Shown here: one piece after another, positions 1 through 12,382 of the stretch
Layout of the letters: each line of letters starts with the position of its first letter
Position numbering within the stretch: position 1 is the stretch's first letter
Source of the DNA: Phialocephala subalpina
Lineage: Eukaryota; Ascomycota; Leotiomycetes; Helotiales; Mollisiaceae
DNA: 40,804 nucleotides
Direction: 5' to 3'
Assembly: GCA_900073065.1 (NCBI GenBank)
Contig: FJOG01000092.1
Location: 1-40,804 of the forward strand
The notes under the pieces: generated by a model
The model's database searches: none
The model's input: only the letters and a program-made list of their open reading frames with translations
What the model was told of the DNA's origin: nothing
Program-made: the position numbers and the translations under genes

Positions 1-3000
1 AAAATATTATTATTTTAATATTATTATTTTAATATTTAATTATTATTCGAAAATTTATATTTATTTCTTTTAATTTTATTTTAAAATATTATAATTTAAT
101 TTGAAAGAATTTTTTTAATTTTTATTTATTATTAGAAAATTTCTTTAATATTCTAAATATTATTTCAAATTTTCTTTATAATTATTATATTTTTAAATAA
201 AATTTCACAAAATTCTTTAATAAAATTATTATTAAAATTCTTAATATTAATATTATTATTAATAAAAATATATAATAAGGATTTTATTTTTTAGAATTAT
301 ATTAATTAATTTTTTATAAACGGATAATAATTTATAAATTAATAATCGTAAAAAAAATTGATTTTTTTATTTTTTATATATTCGAAATATTTATAGTAAT
401 ATTATTTATTTTATTAAATATTATATATAATATTAATTTTTATTATATTTCTTCAAAATATAAATAATATATTTTAAATTTATTTAATTAATAACGAATT
501 ATATAACGTTTTATATTTATATTTACTAAATTATTATATTTATTATATTTATAATTAAATTTTCTTTTTCGATTATAATTATATTAAAACGTAAATTAAT
601 TTTTATAATAATATTTAATTTTAAAATATTATAATAATATTAATATTTAGAATATTTTTCAAATCGTTAAAAAGTATTAAAAAAAAGAAAAATTTCTTTA
701 ATTTTTTAATAAGATTATTTATATAAATCGAAGATTTTAATATAAATTATTATCGAATTTTTTAAATAATATATAAACTCGAAAATTAAAAAAAAAATAA
801 AACGCTTTTTAATAATTACGTATATTTTCTAAGTAAATTTTGAATTTTTTTTATAAAAAATAAAATAAAAAATAAGAAATTATTAATTTAATTTAATATT
901 ATTTTTAAATTATTATATTTAAATATTCTCGTTTAATTTTCGAATATTTTGAATTATTAACCTTATTATATTAATATTTCTTTTCTTCGTATATTTTAAT
1001 TAATAAAAACTTTTATTTAAATTATTCGATAATTTAATATAAAAAGTTTATATTAATTTAGAAATTCTTTTAATTATATTTTTAAAAATATTATAAAACG
1101 CGATTTCTAAATAATTTATAATATTATATTTTATTATAAAACGAATTTAATTTTTATAAATAAAAATAATATAATATAATAATTATACTTTTTTAATTTT
1201 CAATATAATTAAATAATTTTTATATATATTATTATATTATTCTAAGAAAATTATAATAAAAATTTTTAAATTATAATATTTTTAAAATTTCGAGAAAAAA
1301 TATTTATAATTCGAAAACGAGAATAAACTTTTTATCGAAATTTATTAGAGTTTTAATATTAGAAAAAAAGTATTTTAAAAGTATTTTTTTTATTATTCGT
1401 AAATAAAAAATTTTAAAGAAATAAATATTATAATAATAAGAAGTTTTTTCATTAAAAATAATAATTTTTATTATGAATAATTTAATAATTTTAATTTTTA
1501 AACTAATAATTAATTTAATAATTTTAATATATAATTTTTTCTATTATTATTTTCGAATAAATTTTTTTTAAATTTAATTTTTATTTATAATATTCTTTTT
1601 TAAAATAAATTCTTTAAATTTTTTTTTATTCGAAATTTTATTTATTTAATTACTTTAATAAATAATATATTTTAATCGGGTATTTTCTTTTTTTTAATAA
1701 TTATTTTTTTTCGATTTAATTTCTTTAAATTAATTTATTTTATATTTTAATATTATTAATTTAATATAATAATTATTTTTAATAATTCGTAAAACGTAAT
1801 TTCGAAAATAATTAAAATTGAAATATAAAATTATTTTATTTTACAAAATAATAATTTCTTTTTATTTCCGCGATTAAACTTTTTTTTTCGTTTTTTAATT
1901 CTTAATAAAAATAAAATAATATAAAGAATAAACTATTATAGGAAATTATTATATATTTCTTTTTTCTTTTTTATATTCGCTATAATATTAATTATATCGA
2001 GTAAATTAATACGCGAATTTTATAAATTAATAATCCTTTATAATTTCATTATTTTATAATTAAATTATATAATTTGAAATTAATAAATTAATAAATAAAA
2101 ATAAATTTTTTTATTAATTAATTTTTAATTTCCGATTTCTAATAATTTGAATTTCTTAATAATAAATATAAGAATAGAAAAATATAAATTTATAATATAA
2201 GAATTTAAAAAACTTTTAAAATAATAATTATTTGTTTTTGTATAAATTATTAATATAAAAAAATAATAAATAAATACTTAATTATAAATTATTTTATTTT
2301 AATTAATAAATTAAATTAATTCGTTAATTATCGCGCAAAAATAATTAATTATATATAAAATAAATTTATAAATAAAATAAATAAAAATATTTAATTATTT
2401 TTTAGAGAATAAAAAGTTTTTTTATATATTAAAAAATATATAATTAATATAAATTCTCGAAATTATTTAATATAAATAAAAATTTTAAGAAATTTATATA
2501 ATTTTATTATAATATTAAAAAAAACTTATTTATTTATTATTAATAAGAAATACAAATTAAATAATTTAAATGTTTTTAATTTAAAAGAAAACATTATAAT
2601 AAAAATAAATATTTTTCGATTTATTAATATAAATTATAATATATATAATTTGGAATTAATAATAATATTTATTTAATAAATATTTCGATTAAATAAATAT
2701 ATTTAATTAAATGAATTTAATAATACTTTTTTATCGAAATAATAATAAAGAATAATAAATATATTATTAATTTATATAAGAGAATTATATACTAAATATA
2801 TATAAATATTTAATATTTAATTTATATTTAATATACTAATAATATTATAAATCTACGAAAATATTATTAAACGTAAAAGAAATCTAATTAAGGATATTCG
2901 TATAATTATAAATATTATATTTCGAAAAAATAATATAGAAATTAATATTAAATTTGAATTATTTTAATAAAATAATTTTTTCTTTTAATATTAAAAAAAC

Positions 3001-5650
3001 CGTTTAAAAGAATATAAAAAAGAAGTTTATAAAATCTAATAATATAATAAATTAATTACTAATTATTTATAAGTTTTTACTTGGAAATTTATAAGCGATA
3101 TAATTATTAAAGCAATTTTAATATATTTTTTTAAGAATAGGAATTAAAATAATAATTTTTATATTGAATTTAAATAATATTTCGATTTATTTAAATTAAA
3201 TATAATAATTTTTATCGTATTTATAATCAAATATTATCTTGAAAAATATATTAAATAGCGAATTAATAAAAGCAAAAAATATTTATTATTCGAAAATTTA
3301 ATTAATAATAATAAATATAATTTAATTTTATATTTATAAAGTTTATATAAATAAAATTATACTTCTTTATAAAAGAATTTTAAATATTATTTTTTTCTAA
3401 AGAAAAGAAATTTAATTTTAATAAAATTATATATTAAAATTATTCGTAAAATTAAATAATTAATAAATTCTAAAGATATAAAAATATTAATTAATTTATT
3501 TACTAATAATATTCTAATAAAAAATTCAATAAAAAATACTTCGAATTAAAGAAATTCCTTATTATTAAACTTTTTTCTAATGTTTATTTTATTATTAATA
3601 TTATTCCTAATATAATTCTCTTTAAATAATATGGAATTAATATTTATATAATTTATTATAAATAATTTTATAAATATAAATTTAATTTTAAATATAATAT
3701 ATATTTATTTTATAATTCGCTAATAAATACTAATAAAATAAGCGAATTATAATATTGGAAATTTATTTATTAATAGTTTTTTATTAAAAATAAATAATAT
3801 AAATTTATATTATTATAATTTCAAAGTAATTAATAATAATAAAATATTATAATAAATAAGATTTTCATGGATTTTAATTTTATTAATAATATAATTATTT
3901 TATTAATTATTTTACTAAATAAAAATAATATATTTAAAATATTTAATATATTTCTATTAATTTTTCTTTTCGTTTAATATTTATTAATTAAAGGTTTAAA
4001 TATTTAATAATAATAAAATGAATAATAATATTTTACTCGATATACTAAAAATTACTAATGATTTATTTACTTTAATTTACTATAAATAAAACGAAATTAT
4101 AAATAATATAAATTTAATAAACGCGATTTATAAAAATTTATATTTAAGAAATAAAATTTAAAAAAATTCAATAAAATAAAAATACGATAAAATATTCTTT
4201 AAAATATTTTTGGAATTTATTTAATAATATTTACTTTTTATTTTTTTTATTTTATAAACTACGATTTAATTAATTTAATATTTATTTTAATATTTCGTTT
4301 AATAATATTTTAAATAAATCGAAATTAATAATAATTATTCGAAAATTTAATTTTTAATTTATTTTAATTTAAATATATTTAAAAAATTACTTTCTAATAT
4401 TAAATATAATTATTTTTATTTATTTATTCTAATAATAATAAATGCTAATTAATTATAAAATAATTATATTATAATAAATATATACGAAAATATATCAAAT
4501 AAAAAAATTCATTTTAATTTAATTTAATATTATTAAATTAATAATTCGTTTAATAAATAATAATAATACTTTTTTATTAATAAATTCGATTAATTATAAA
4601 ATTTTCATCAAATTTAATAATAATAATAAAAAATGTAAAAAAATATAAAGAATTTATTATAAAATAAATAAAATAAATTCGAATAAAAATTTAATTAGAA
4701 TTTTAACGAATTTAAAAATATAATAAAAAACGAATTAAATAAAAAATTAATATTTAATTATATTTTTTCGAATAAAAAAAGAAAATTATTAAATTAAAGG
4801 ATTAATATATAGAAATATTAAAAATCGCGAAAAAAAATAATGAAATTAGAAATTAAAAATTAAAAGATTAATTTTTTATCAAATTTAAAATATAAAAAAT
4901 TTATATATATTTAAATAAAAAGTTTCTTATAAATAAAAAAAATTTATAAGCGAAAAGTTTCTTATAAGCGAGGAATTTCTTATAAGCAAAGAATTTCTTA
5001 TAAGCAAAAAATTTCTTATAAATAAAGGGTTTTTTATATATATTAAATAAAAATATATGAATATAAAAAATTTAATAATAATATTTTATATATATAAAAA
5101 ATTTAAAGTAATTAAAATTTTTAAGGAAAATAATAAGAAATAAATACAATTAAAATAATAAATATATAATATATTCGATATAATAAATATAATTAGAATA
5201 ATATAAATAATTAGGATAATTAAAGTATTTTATATATTTTGATAACCTTATAATTTTTAAAGTCTTCTAATATTAAAATCACGCTAATTACGTAATCAAT
5301 ATTTAATTCTTCATATAATAGAATTTAATTGATATAATTATAAATACAAAGAGTAAAATTTATAATCGCCAATTATAATTTTTAGTATAAGTATTTTTTA
5401 TTATATTATATATATAAATAAATTTTATCGTTGAAATTTTAAAGAATTATATTAATTTTTAATAAAATTATTAAAGGGTAAAAATCGCGATTTTTGGTAT
5501 AAATAATAATCCAAAGTAAAAAGGGGACTTTATTATAAGATTCTTAATTAATTAAAAGCTTTTTATTATATTTTTCTAATTTATTCGTTTTATTAAAATA
5601 TTAAAAACGCCTTTTAAAAACATTAAATTATAACTTTAAAATCATTAAAA
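1..5650. mobile_element. AT-rich block, probable RIP-saturated transposon remains
   Basis: This stretch is almost entirely A and T and has no ORF of useful length on either strand. The remaining C is mostly followed by G or T (TTCGAA, ACG, TCTT), while CpA and TpG are scarce and TpA is very abundant. That pattern is what RIP leaves when CpA is converted to TpA. Repeat-induced point mutation acts on duplicated DNA in ascomycetes, so the likely source is nested transposons, but no terminal repeats or protein motifs can still be read. The block ends rather sharply near 5650-5720, where normal base composition begins. I judged the composition by eye and did not compute an index. Confidence 0.8.
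4921..5034. repeat. Short tandem repeat, 18-bp period, inside the AT block
   Basis: The core TTTCTTATAA recurs at 4923, 4958, 4976, 4994 and 5012. A degenerate copy lies at about 4943 and the tract fades after 5030. The last four copies are spaced exactly 18 bp. The consensus is close to TTTCTTATAAGCAAAGAA. The period is a multiple of three, so it could be a relic of a coding repeat, but no open frame remains around it. Confidence 0.75.
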
Positions 5651-5654
5651 AAAA

Positions 5655-5785
5655 ATCTCCAACTGATTAATTAGTTGATTAGTTAGAGACTTAATTAATT
5701 GATTAACCGGTACGTTTGAAAGTCCTTAGTTGACCGAAGGATAGACGATGGCTGATTAGCTAGTTGATCAGTTAGCTGATGTATC
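5655..5785. repeat. Imperfect TTGATTAG-type repeats at the AT-block boundary
   Basis: Overlapping imperfect copies of GATTAGTTGATTAG-like and GATTAGCTAGTTGATCAG-like units mark the change from AT-rich to normal composition. The units vary from 7 to 12 bp and are not a clean array. They may be a transposon edge or a simple sequence expansion. Confidence 0.5.
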
Positions 5786-6085
5786 GCATACTCTAATCCT
5801 GTCTCAACAAATCCGATTGGAGAACGCCGAGTTCTTCATTCGAGCCTTATGGGGCCTTCTCTCCTTCATGTCCTTTTCCACCCCTCAAACCGACGGCTAT
5901 AGAGGTGGCCCATTGAAAAGTGAGGTTATGAGGCCATGAGGCCATTCTACGGTGTACCTTGACAAGGTATTAATCAAGGGTACGTCACCCTCTTCCATCG
6001 CTGCCCCGGTCCTATATCTCTCGATTGCCCCCGTTTCTACTGCCCTATAAAATTCTGGATGCCGAAGTTCTATAATAATGACACA
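5786..6085. other. Non-coding stretch, nothing recognised
   Basis: Composition is normal here. I see no convincing ORF, tRNA or repeat. It lies between the boundary repeats and a weak minus-strand ORF. Confidence 0.5.
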
Positions 6086-6310
6086 TTAGCTATGCCATGC
6101 AGTACAGGCAAACAAAAACAGATTGAATATTCGAAATATAAACGCACTACTTCCTTCTATCTTAAGTTCATATTCTTTATCGGAACTCGCCTTCTCCTTC
6201 AGTCTCTGGTGTTTATACGCGCTTTTGAGAATATCTATTACCCTATCTGACATTTCAGATGGAGTATTAACGTATTCGTGTCCTATCCCCAACTTGCTTG
6301 TATACCTCAC
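6086..6310 (-). CDS. Weak hypothetical ORF, possible C-terminal gene remnant
   Basis: An open frame of 74 codons starts with GTG and has an in-frame TAA seven codons upstream, so it is not a complete gene as it stands. The peptide is charged in the middle and ends in a hydrophobic run (about residues 53-70). A possible splice acceptor (CTAAAG) lies just before the open part, so it could be a last exon. I recognise no family. It may equally be chance coding in a decayed border region. Confidence 0.15.
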   Translation of the reverse strand: MRYTSKLGIGHEYVNTPSEMSDRVIDILKSAYKHQRLKEKASSDKEYELKIEGSSAFIFRIFNLFLFACTAWHS

Positions 6311-6544
6311 AAGGAAAAGGTCTCCTCTTTAGAATAATCGTTTTACCGGGGGATCTACTTCTACGAGCCGTTTGCAGGTTTCATTAAGGGGTAGGAGAGT
6401 AGCGGTGGTATAATAAATGCAATACCTACTATGAATCGATTGGTCGTCGGGTTGGACCAAACTGCCACTGAAATCCGGGTTTTGTTGCTCTTGGCTATCC
6501 ACGTAGAAGTTCGCGAATTCCCGCTCTGGAAAAGCGCTTCCTAG

Positions 6545-7313
6545 CTAAGACCCCAGATCTGGGAGATATTTGTAGAAGTCCACCGTCCCGTCTCCGTCGT
6601 CTCTTGGCTTGACGTCGTAGCTAACGAGGCGGATTGGGGTGCTATCGGCAGGGAAGAGAAATGCCACTGATTTATAGGTACGGTCGCCTGAAAGCGACAT
6701 TTCCACGGTCTGGAGATTAGAGATACGGAACTGTCTGTAAGGCCTGAAGAAAAACACTGTAGTATGCAGGTATACGAGTCTACCAGAAAGAGCTTGGAAA
6801 CTGGGGAGAAATGCTTTCAGAGCTAGGTAGATGTTGGTATCGAGTAAAGGTGAGAGACGAGCAGGGTGGCAGGATGGTGCGGGGAAGGCAGTTATAGCCT
6901 AGCTATGGCCCCATCGCATGAAAACTGATGCCTGTGCTGAATGACAGGGAACAGTCAGCCAGGCTTGTATGTTATCGTGCGCGTGTTCAAGCATGTGCTG
7001 CACGGTCGACTGGGGTAGATTAGAGCGCGAGAGTGCCGTCAATATTATCCGCGCTATCAACCCTCAACACCATCTGCACCCTCGATACCAGCTGCCAGGA
7101 CTGAAACGTCATGCCACTATAAAGTGCATGTGCTTGTGATCTCCATTCCAAGGCACTTTCTGGTGCTCCCGATAACTCCAGGACGCATTTTTGTCGTTGA
7201 ACTCCGAACCCCGCGTCGTATCTGGCATGTGGCCCTTCAATGGCGAACTTGTTCCACGGCCAATGCTTGGAAATGAAGGGTATAGTAGGCCATGGTGCAG
7301 CTGATGCGTACAA
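6545..7313 (-). pseudogene. Possible minus-strand hypothetical gene or remnant
   Basis: Two open segments lie in tandem on the minus strand. The 7313-7020 segment (97 codons, rich in W, Q and S) ends in TAA. The 6898-6545 segment (about 118 codons) opens after a TAG at 6899-6901 and ends in TAG. Between them are intron-like signals, including GGCTGAC followed by TTCAG and GCACAG, so they may be exons of one gene. Amino-acid use looks protein-like (for example PADSTPIRLVSYDVKPRDDG), but neither segment has a good ATG and I know no matching family. They sit beside a RIP-type block, which favours a decaying gene. Confidence 0.25.
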
Positions 7314-7494
7314 ACTTCATCTTTGCATAGTAATCTCCCGAACAATCGGTTCGTTCGAGAGATCAAAACAAAGTGGAATCAAGAAGAGGTTGAGTGCTCC
7401 TCGCGCTTTTAGAGAATGTAAACGAGATCACATGACATCTGGACATGTGTCTAACGCGTCAACCCGTGACAGAGGTACTTTCGTACCAAGTCAT

Positions 7495-7541
7495 GCTGAC
7501 CAAGATGTGCTGACCAAGTCTTGCTAACCACGCTGACCAAG
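7495..7541. promoter_or_regulatory. Cluster of GCTGACCAAG direct repeats upstream of the NmrA-like gene
   Basis: Three exact copies of GCTGACCAAG begin at 7495, 7509 and 7532. A degenerate copy (GCTAACCACG) begins at 7523. All point the same way and lie about 165-210 bp before the ATG at 7705, which is a normal place for fungal upstream activating sites. The factor that would bind is unknown. Confidence 0.4.
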
Positions 7542-7704
7542 CCGATATCGGGCCCGTGACATTTGCTCTATAAGCTTTACTGGCTGTGGGGACCCGGGAG
7601 TCTTTAAAAAGCGCAAGAAGGATGCCGTTTGAAGCATAATCAACTGCCCAGTGAAGCCAACACCCCCAAACGCAACCCAAAGCCACACCCAACACTAAAC
7701 CAGC

Positions 7705-8681
7705 ATGCTTATCCTTATCGCCGGTATCACAGGCATGTGTGGCCAGCCATGCGCGCGAGCCGCACTGGCCAAGGGCCACCAGGTGCGCGGTGTCGGCCGC
7801 AGTCCGGACAAGCTGGATGCGGACATTGGATCAAAACTCGAGAGCTTCGTCACGACTCCAGATATGATGGATCGCACGGCACTAGATAAGGCCGTGAAAG
7901 GTGTAGATGCTATTATCTGTGCCTTGAGCTACCTGCCGGAAGTTGTCGTTGACGTACAGCTGGCCTTGCTACGAGCGGCAGAAAGGGCGGGTGTGAAAGT
8001 GAGTTTACCGCAAATTCCTTAATTGATTATAGCCTATTAGGCGTTCGCTAAATAAAGGGGTCGCAGATCTTCCACGGTGCTTCTTGGAATTTCGACTGGA
8101 CTAAACTCCAGTTAGGCGACCATGAGAACTACGACGCTTATCTCGCTTTTCACCGCATCGCACAGCTTACGTCGAGTATCAAGCCGATCTACGGCTTCAC
8201 TGGCACCATCATGGAGTATATTTTCTTTTGGACAGACCGTGCCAAGCCGCTTGACAAAGAGACCCGTACGGTGCCGTATATTGGTACGGGCGACGAGAGG
8301 TACATTTATACCACGGTCGACGACCTAGCTGCGTATACCGTAGCAGCTATCGAGGCGCCCGGAGCCGCCCAGGGTGGTTACTACTACGTCGAGAGCTTCC
8401 GTTGCACGACACGGGAGCTCGCCCAGATCTATGGCCAAGCGCGCGGGGACCTAGAGATGAAGCCTCGATGCGAAGCCAGTACCGAGATGGCCGAGGAGAT
8501 GTTAGCGGAGGTGCGCAGGACGACGGACCCGCTGAACTGGAAGGAGTACATCGGCCTAGCGTACGTCACGCTAATGAACAGGGGGAAGATGGATTTTGAA
8601 GCTGTGGACTCGAAGCGGTGGGCGGGCCAGGTGAAGCAGACGAGCCTGAAGGAGTGGTTCGAGCAGCATCCGGATGTGTAA
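7705..8681 (+). CDS. NmrA-like / isoflavone-reductase-family NAD(P)-binding protein
   Basis: Exons are 7705-7998 and 8067-8681. The 68-nt intron has donor GTGAGT and acceptor TCGCAG and splits the gene between codons. The product is 302 aa, normal for this family. A Rossmann glycine motif sits at the N-terminus (residues 7-13, GITGMCG), followed by a basic segment (GVGRSPDKLD) suited to NADP(H). The middle reads WNFDWTKLQLGDHENYDAY and then IKPIYGFTG, matching the pattern of fungal NmrA/isoflavone-reductase proteins. These are cytosolic oxidoreductases or redox-sensing regulators; the substrate cannot be told. The gene is intact although it lies between two RIP-type AT blocks. The start is the first ATG and gives the glycine motif at its usual distance. 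Confidence 0.87.
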
Positions 8682-8779
8682 ATGATGTATCTATTGGATA
8701 ATGATCATTCGAATATTAACATTTGCTTGGCAATAGTTAAAAGCCGCCAAAACAAAGAGATTAATTGAATGATTAATTG

Positions 8780-9290
8780 AATTCTTTATTGATTAATAAA
8801 TTGATTTATTCATATATTATAATAATATAAAATTAATATAATTTAAAGTTATATATATAATATAAATTTATATTATTTTTATTATATAAATAATATAATT
8901 TCTTTTCTTATATTTTATTTAATATTAATATTAGTTTTAATTCTAATAATGATTTATATTTATTTAAATATTATTAAAATTCGAATAATTTATAATTATA
9001 TTAAAATTAATAATTTTAATAATATTATTATTATTTTGTATAGAAAAAAAGAAATTAAATAATAAATTTTATTTAAATATATTATTTCTATTATTGCTTT
9101 TATTATATTATATATAATATTATATTATTAAATTTTATTTCAAATATTATATAAATTAAATTTAAAGAATTTAAAGAATTTAAGAATATATAATAAATAA
9201 TTTAAGAAAAGTATATAGAAAAAGCGAATTTAGAATGTTTTCGAGATTTAATTAAAGTATTTTTGAAAATAAGTATTTTATCATATAAAG
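8780..9290. mobile_element. Second AT-rich block, probable RIP remnant
   Basis: About 500 bp of almost pure A/T separate the NmrA-like gene from the NLR pseudogene. As in the left block, CpA and TpG are rare and no ORF survives. The element type is not recognisable. The flanks (8682-8779 and 9291-9486) hold nothing else I can name. Confidence 0.65.
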
Positions 9291-9486
9291 CTAGCCTCGT
9301 ATCAAATGCGGATATCATAGGCTCATAGGATTTTCATTGAATACCTGCCGGTAAAGTAGGCGCGGGCCGTGCTCAGCCTCGACAAGGCTATGAAACCCAG
9401 AAGTCTCAGTTTCCAGCTCTATATTTCCTCCCTTCTTCATAGTTGTTGAATCTCTCTTGAAATTCTATGTAGCAAGATTTGTCTCG

Positions 9487-12382
9487 ATGCTTGACCCATT
9501 GACAGCCGTCAGCCTTGCTGGTACCATGGTGCAATTCGTTGATTCAGCACCAAACCGGTCTCTCATAGTGTCGAGCTCTTTGAGAAGGGCAAATTATCAT
9601 GCCACGATGAACTCGAATAAGCCACCGTTGACCCGCTCAGCTCACGCAAGAATTTTCGTATATAAACCAAGCTTCTCCACGCCGGCCCGGAATCACTCCA
9701 AGGCGCCCTCCGGAGAAGAAGTCGCTCTCGAACAACTCGCAGCCTCGTGCACAGAGCTCGGGGGCCAGTTGCTGTTAGTATTGAACAACTTAAATGCTCA
9801 GAAATCTCACAATGGCTTGGAGAGCATTCGTACAGCTATTCGGGCAGCAAGGAAGAAATCTAATAAGAAGATATTGATCATCGACTGAAGAAGTTAAAGG
9901 ATCAGCTATGTATACGCCTTCTAGCCATTCTCGGGTGAGATTGTTTTCACTTTGGTTTCTAATACTGCATCTGACCGAATCTATAGCAACAAGCAAGTGA
10001 GAATCGTGTCAGTGCTTGAGGATATTTCACATAGTACCTAATAGCAGGTGACAAATATATCGAATAAAATCGACAAAATCCGGGATGAGATGATTATCAC
10101 CGCTGTTCAGCAGGAACAAAGTCTCTGTTCGGGAAGGAAAGAACTTTGTTATATTGCGACAATGTGTCAAGACATGGCGGAGGGTGCCAGGATTGCCGCA
10201 TCACAAAGGGTTCTGAACAGGCTATATTTTAAGTCCATCAAAGTACGACAATCTGCTATCAAAGACGCACACACCAAGACCTTCCAGTAGATCTTCAAAA
10301 GCTCCTTGGATAGCTCACAGCTTCGTTCGACATTTCTAGATTGGCTGAAGAGAGGTGATGGGATTTATTGGGTCTCTGGAAAAGCCAGCTACGGAAAATC
10401 GACGCTCGTCAAGTATTTATGTGATCACGAACACACTAGATACGCTCTGGAGACTTGGGCTGGCGAAAAGAGACTTGTCATAGCCAGCTAATTTAAAAAA
10501 AATTTGGATTAGTGGTACATCGATGCAAAGTTCACAAGAGGGCTTACTACACTCTTTATTGTATCAGATTTTGCGGAGTTGCCTACATCTGATCCCAGCC
10601 CTCTGTCTATCACGATGGAAAGAAACTGCAATGCTCCTTGAAAGGGATTCTTGGACTAGGCAAGAGCTTCTTTAAGCGTTTAACGTTCTTTCCGAAAGAG
10701 CCAACCATCTACGAAATTTTGCTTCTTGGTTGATGGCTTAGGCGAGTATGATGGCGAGCATATAGACATTATTTGTATTCTGCAGAATTTTGCTAATTCT
10801 TCGAGTATCAAGCTCTGTATATCGAGTCGACCATGGAACTCATTCATTGAGGCATTTGGCGCAAAGGTGGATCAAAAAATGATCCTTCAGGACTTTACGG
10901 AACCCGATATCGAGCTATACGTTTGGAACAAACTCGAGGAAGATCACCGATTTTTAAGGCTCATGAAATCTGATGATCGGTACCACAGCCTAATTAAGGA
11001 TATTGTTGGCAAAGCGCAGGGTGTATTTCTTTGGGTATACCTTGTCGTTCAGTCGCTATTGAGAGGCCTGACGGATGATAACGATATCGCCATCCTTCAA
11101 CTAAGAGTTAAAAGGCTTACAGCAGATTTGGAAACTTTTTTCAAGCAAATATTTGATACGGTTGAGGATGTGTATTAAGAGCAAACGGCACAGATTTTCT
11201 AAATCGTGGAACATGCGTTGTCACCTCTGCCCGCCCTTGCGTATCCTTTTTCTTGAGAGAGAGGCTGGTGATCCAGGCTACTCTCTTACCGCCGGCATAA
11301 TACCTCATACGGAGATTGAAGTCAATTACTCTCAGAGAAAAGCGAAAATATATCAATGCCCGTTGCAAAGAATTGATGGAGGTGAACAACCATGACAAGA
11401 AAAGGTCTACAACTTGATACGAAGGAGCTGGAAACCGAGCTATTCTCGATTACCGAGTCGAATTCATCCACCGAACTGTTCGAGATTTTCTTATGACAAT
11501 TGATATGTACAAAATGCTTCAAAACCGGGCACCAAAGAATTTCGATCTCTGAATTTCTCTTTGCAAGGTCATGCTCGCCTTGGTTAAAGCTATTGAGCCC
11601 CTTCCTACTCCTAGTGGGATCCCTAACACGACCTATTCACCTACGGGATGCTATATCAGGCCCGCGAGGTAGAGATCCACGATGGAGTCATTGAGGTTTC
11701 CCTGTTGGATGAACTCCACCGAGTTTGATAGCGCATAGTGATACCTGTAAAAATGCCTCCGGAAATCATATGGCAAACGTTCGAGGAGTCTTGTGGCAAT
11801 ATCGGGTAGAGAAATTCGTTGCGATAGTCGTGAAAGCTGGTCTACACAAATATGCCGCTCAAAAATTGGATATTCTGCTCCAATATCTGCGACAGGTCTA
11901 CTATTGGCCTCTCTTGGCTCTTGCTGTGGAATCTCCCGTGGTTAAAGGAAGTCTTCCTTATTCCAGCGAGGAACCTGGTCTACATGTTGACATGGGACGC
12001 ATCTTATTGGACCGTGGAGCTGAGCCAAATGAGAAATTTGTAGGGAGAGTGAAGAATAAGGAGGAACATCAGTACTGCACAGTGTGGGAGGCTTTTCTAT
12101 TTCATTGTTATAAACGTGGAACAGATTACGGAACCCCAAGCAATTTTTTGAAACGGCCGACAAATTTGTTCGCCATGGTGCGGACCCCAACCTAGCTTGC
12201 CACAACTCATCACAGGACAAAATTCGGCCTCTGACGTATTGAAAGTGAGCCTACGGCCTTCACAACATGAGCAAATTGCCGCACTCATAACTGAAAAGCG
12301 ACATGCAAAGAAAGATAATTGCACGGTCAACAGAAAAGAAGACAGCAGAGTTAAGCGATCTCAGAAGAGGCCACCGATGTGA
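9487..12382 (+). pseudogene. NACHT-type STAND (NLR-like) pseudogene
   Basis: Pieces of one protein run in order on the plus strand. First is the N-terminal segment typical of fungal STAND proteins (MLDPLTAVSLAGTMVQFVD, ATG 9487). A probable intron follows near 9933-9985 (GTGAGA, CTGAC, TATAG). Then comes a Walker A/P-loop (YWVSGKASYGKSTLVKYL, about 10360-10420) and a Walker B and sensor region (LVDGLGEYDG, then KLCISSRPWNSF, about 10726-10850). The family motif EFIHRTVRDFL lies near 11460-11495. The C-terminal part includes VVKAGLHKYAAQKLD and a trailing ILLDRGAEPNEKF. Such proteins work in non-self recognition and programmed cell death. In-frame stops (TAG 10288-10290, where the family has Trp; TAA 10489, 10673, 11176 and 11200) and several frame changes (near 10495, 10715, 11240, 11350 and later) disable it. 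Length and order match a complete gene, so decay followed insertion or duplication of a full copy. Confidence 0.88.

Noticed and set aside
4921..5034. Regular repeat considered as a CRISPR array
   Set aside because: There are no unique spacers between copies, the period is 18 bp, and the host is clearly a eukaryote.
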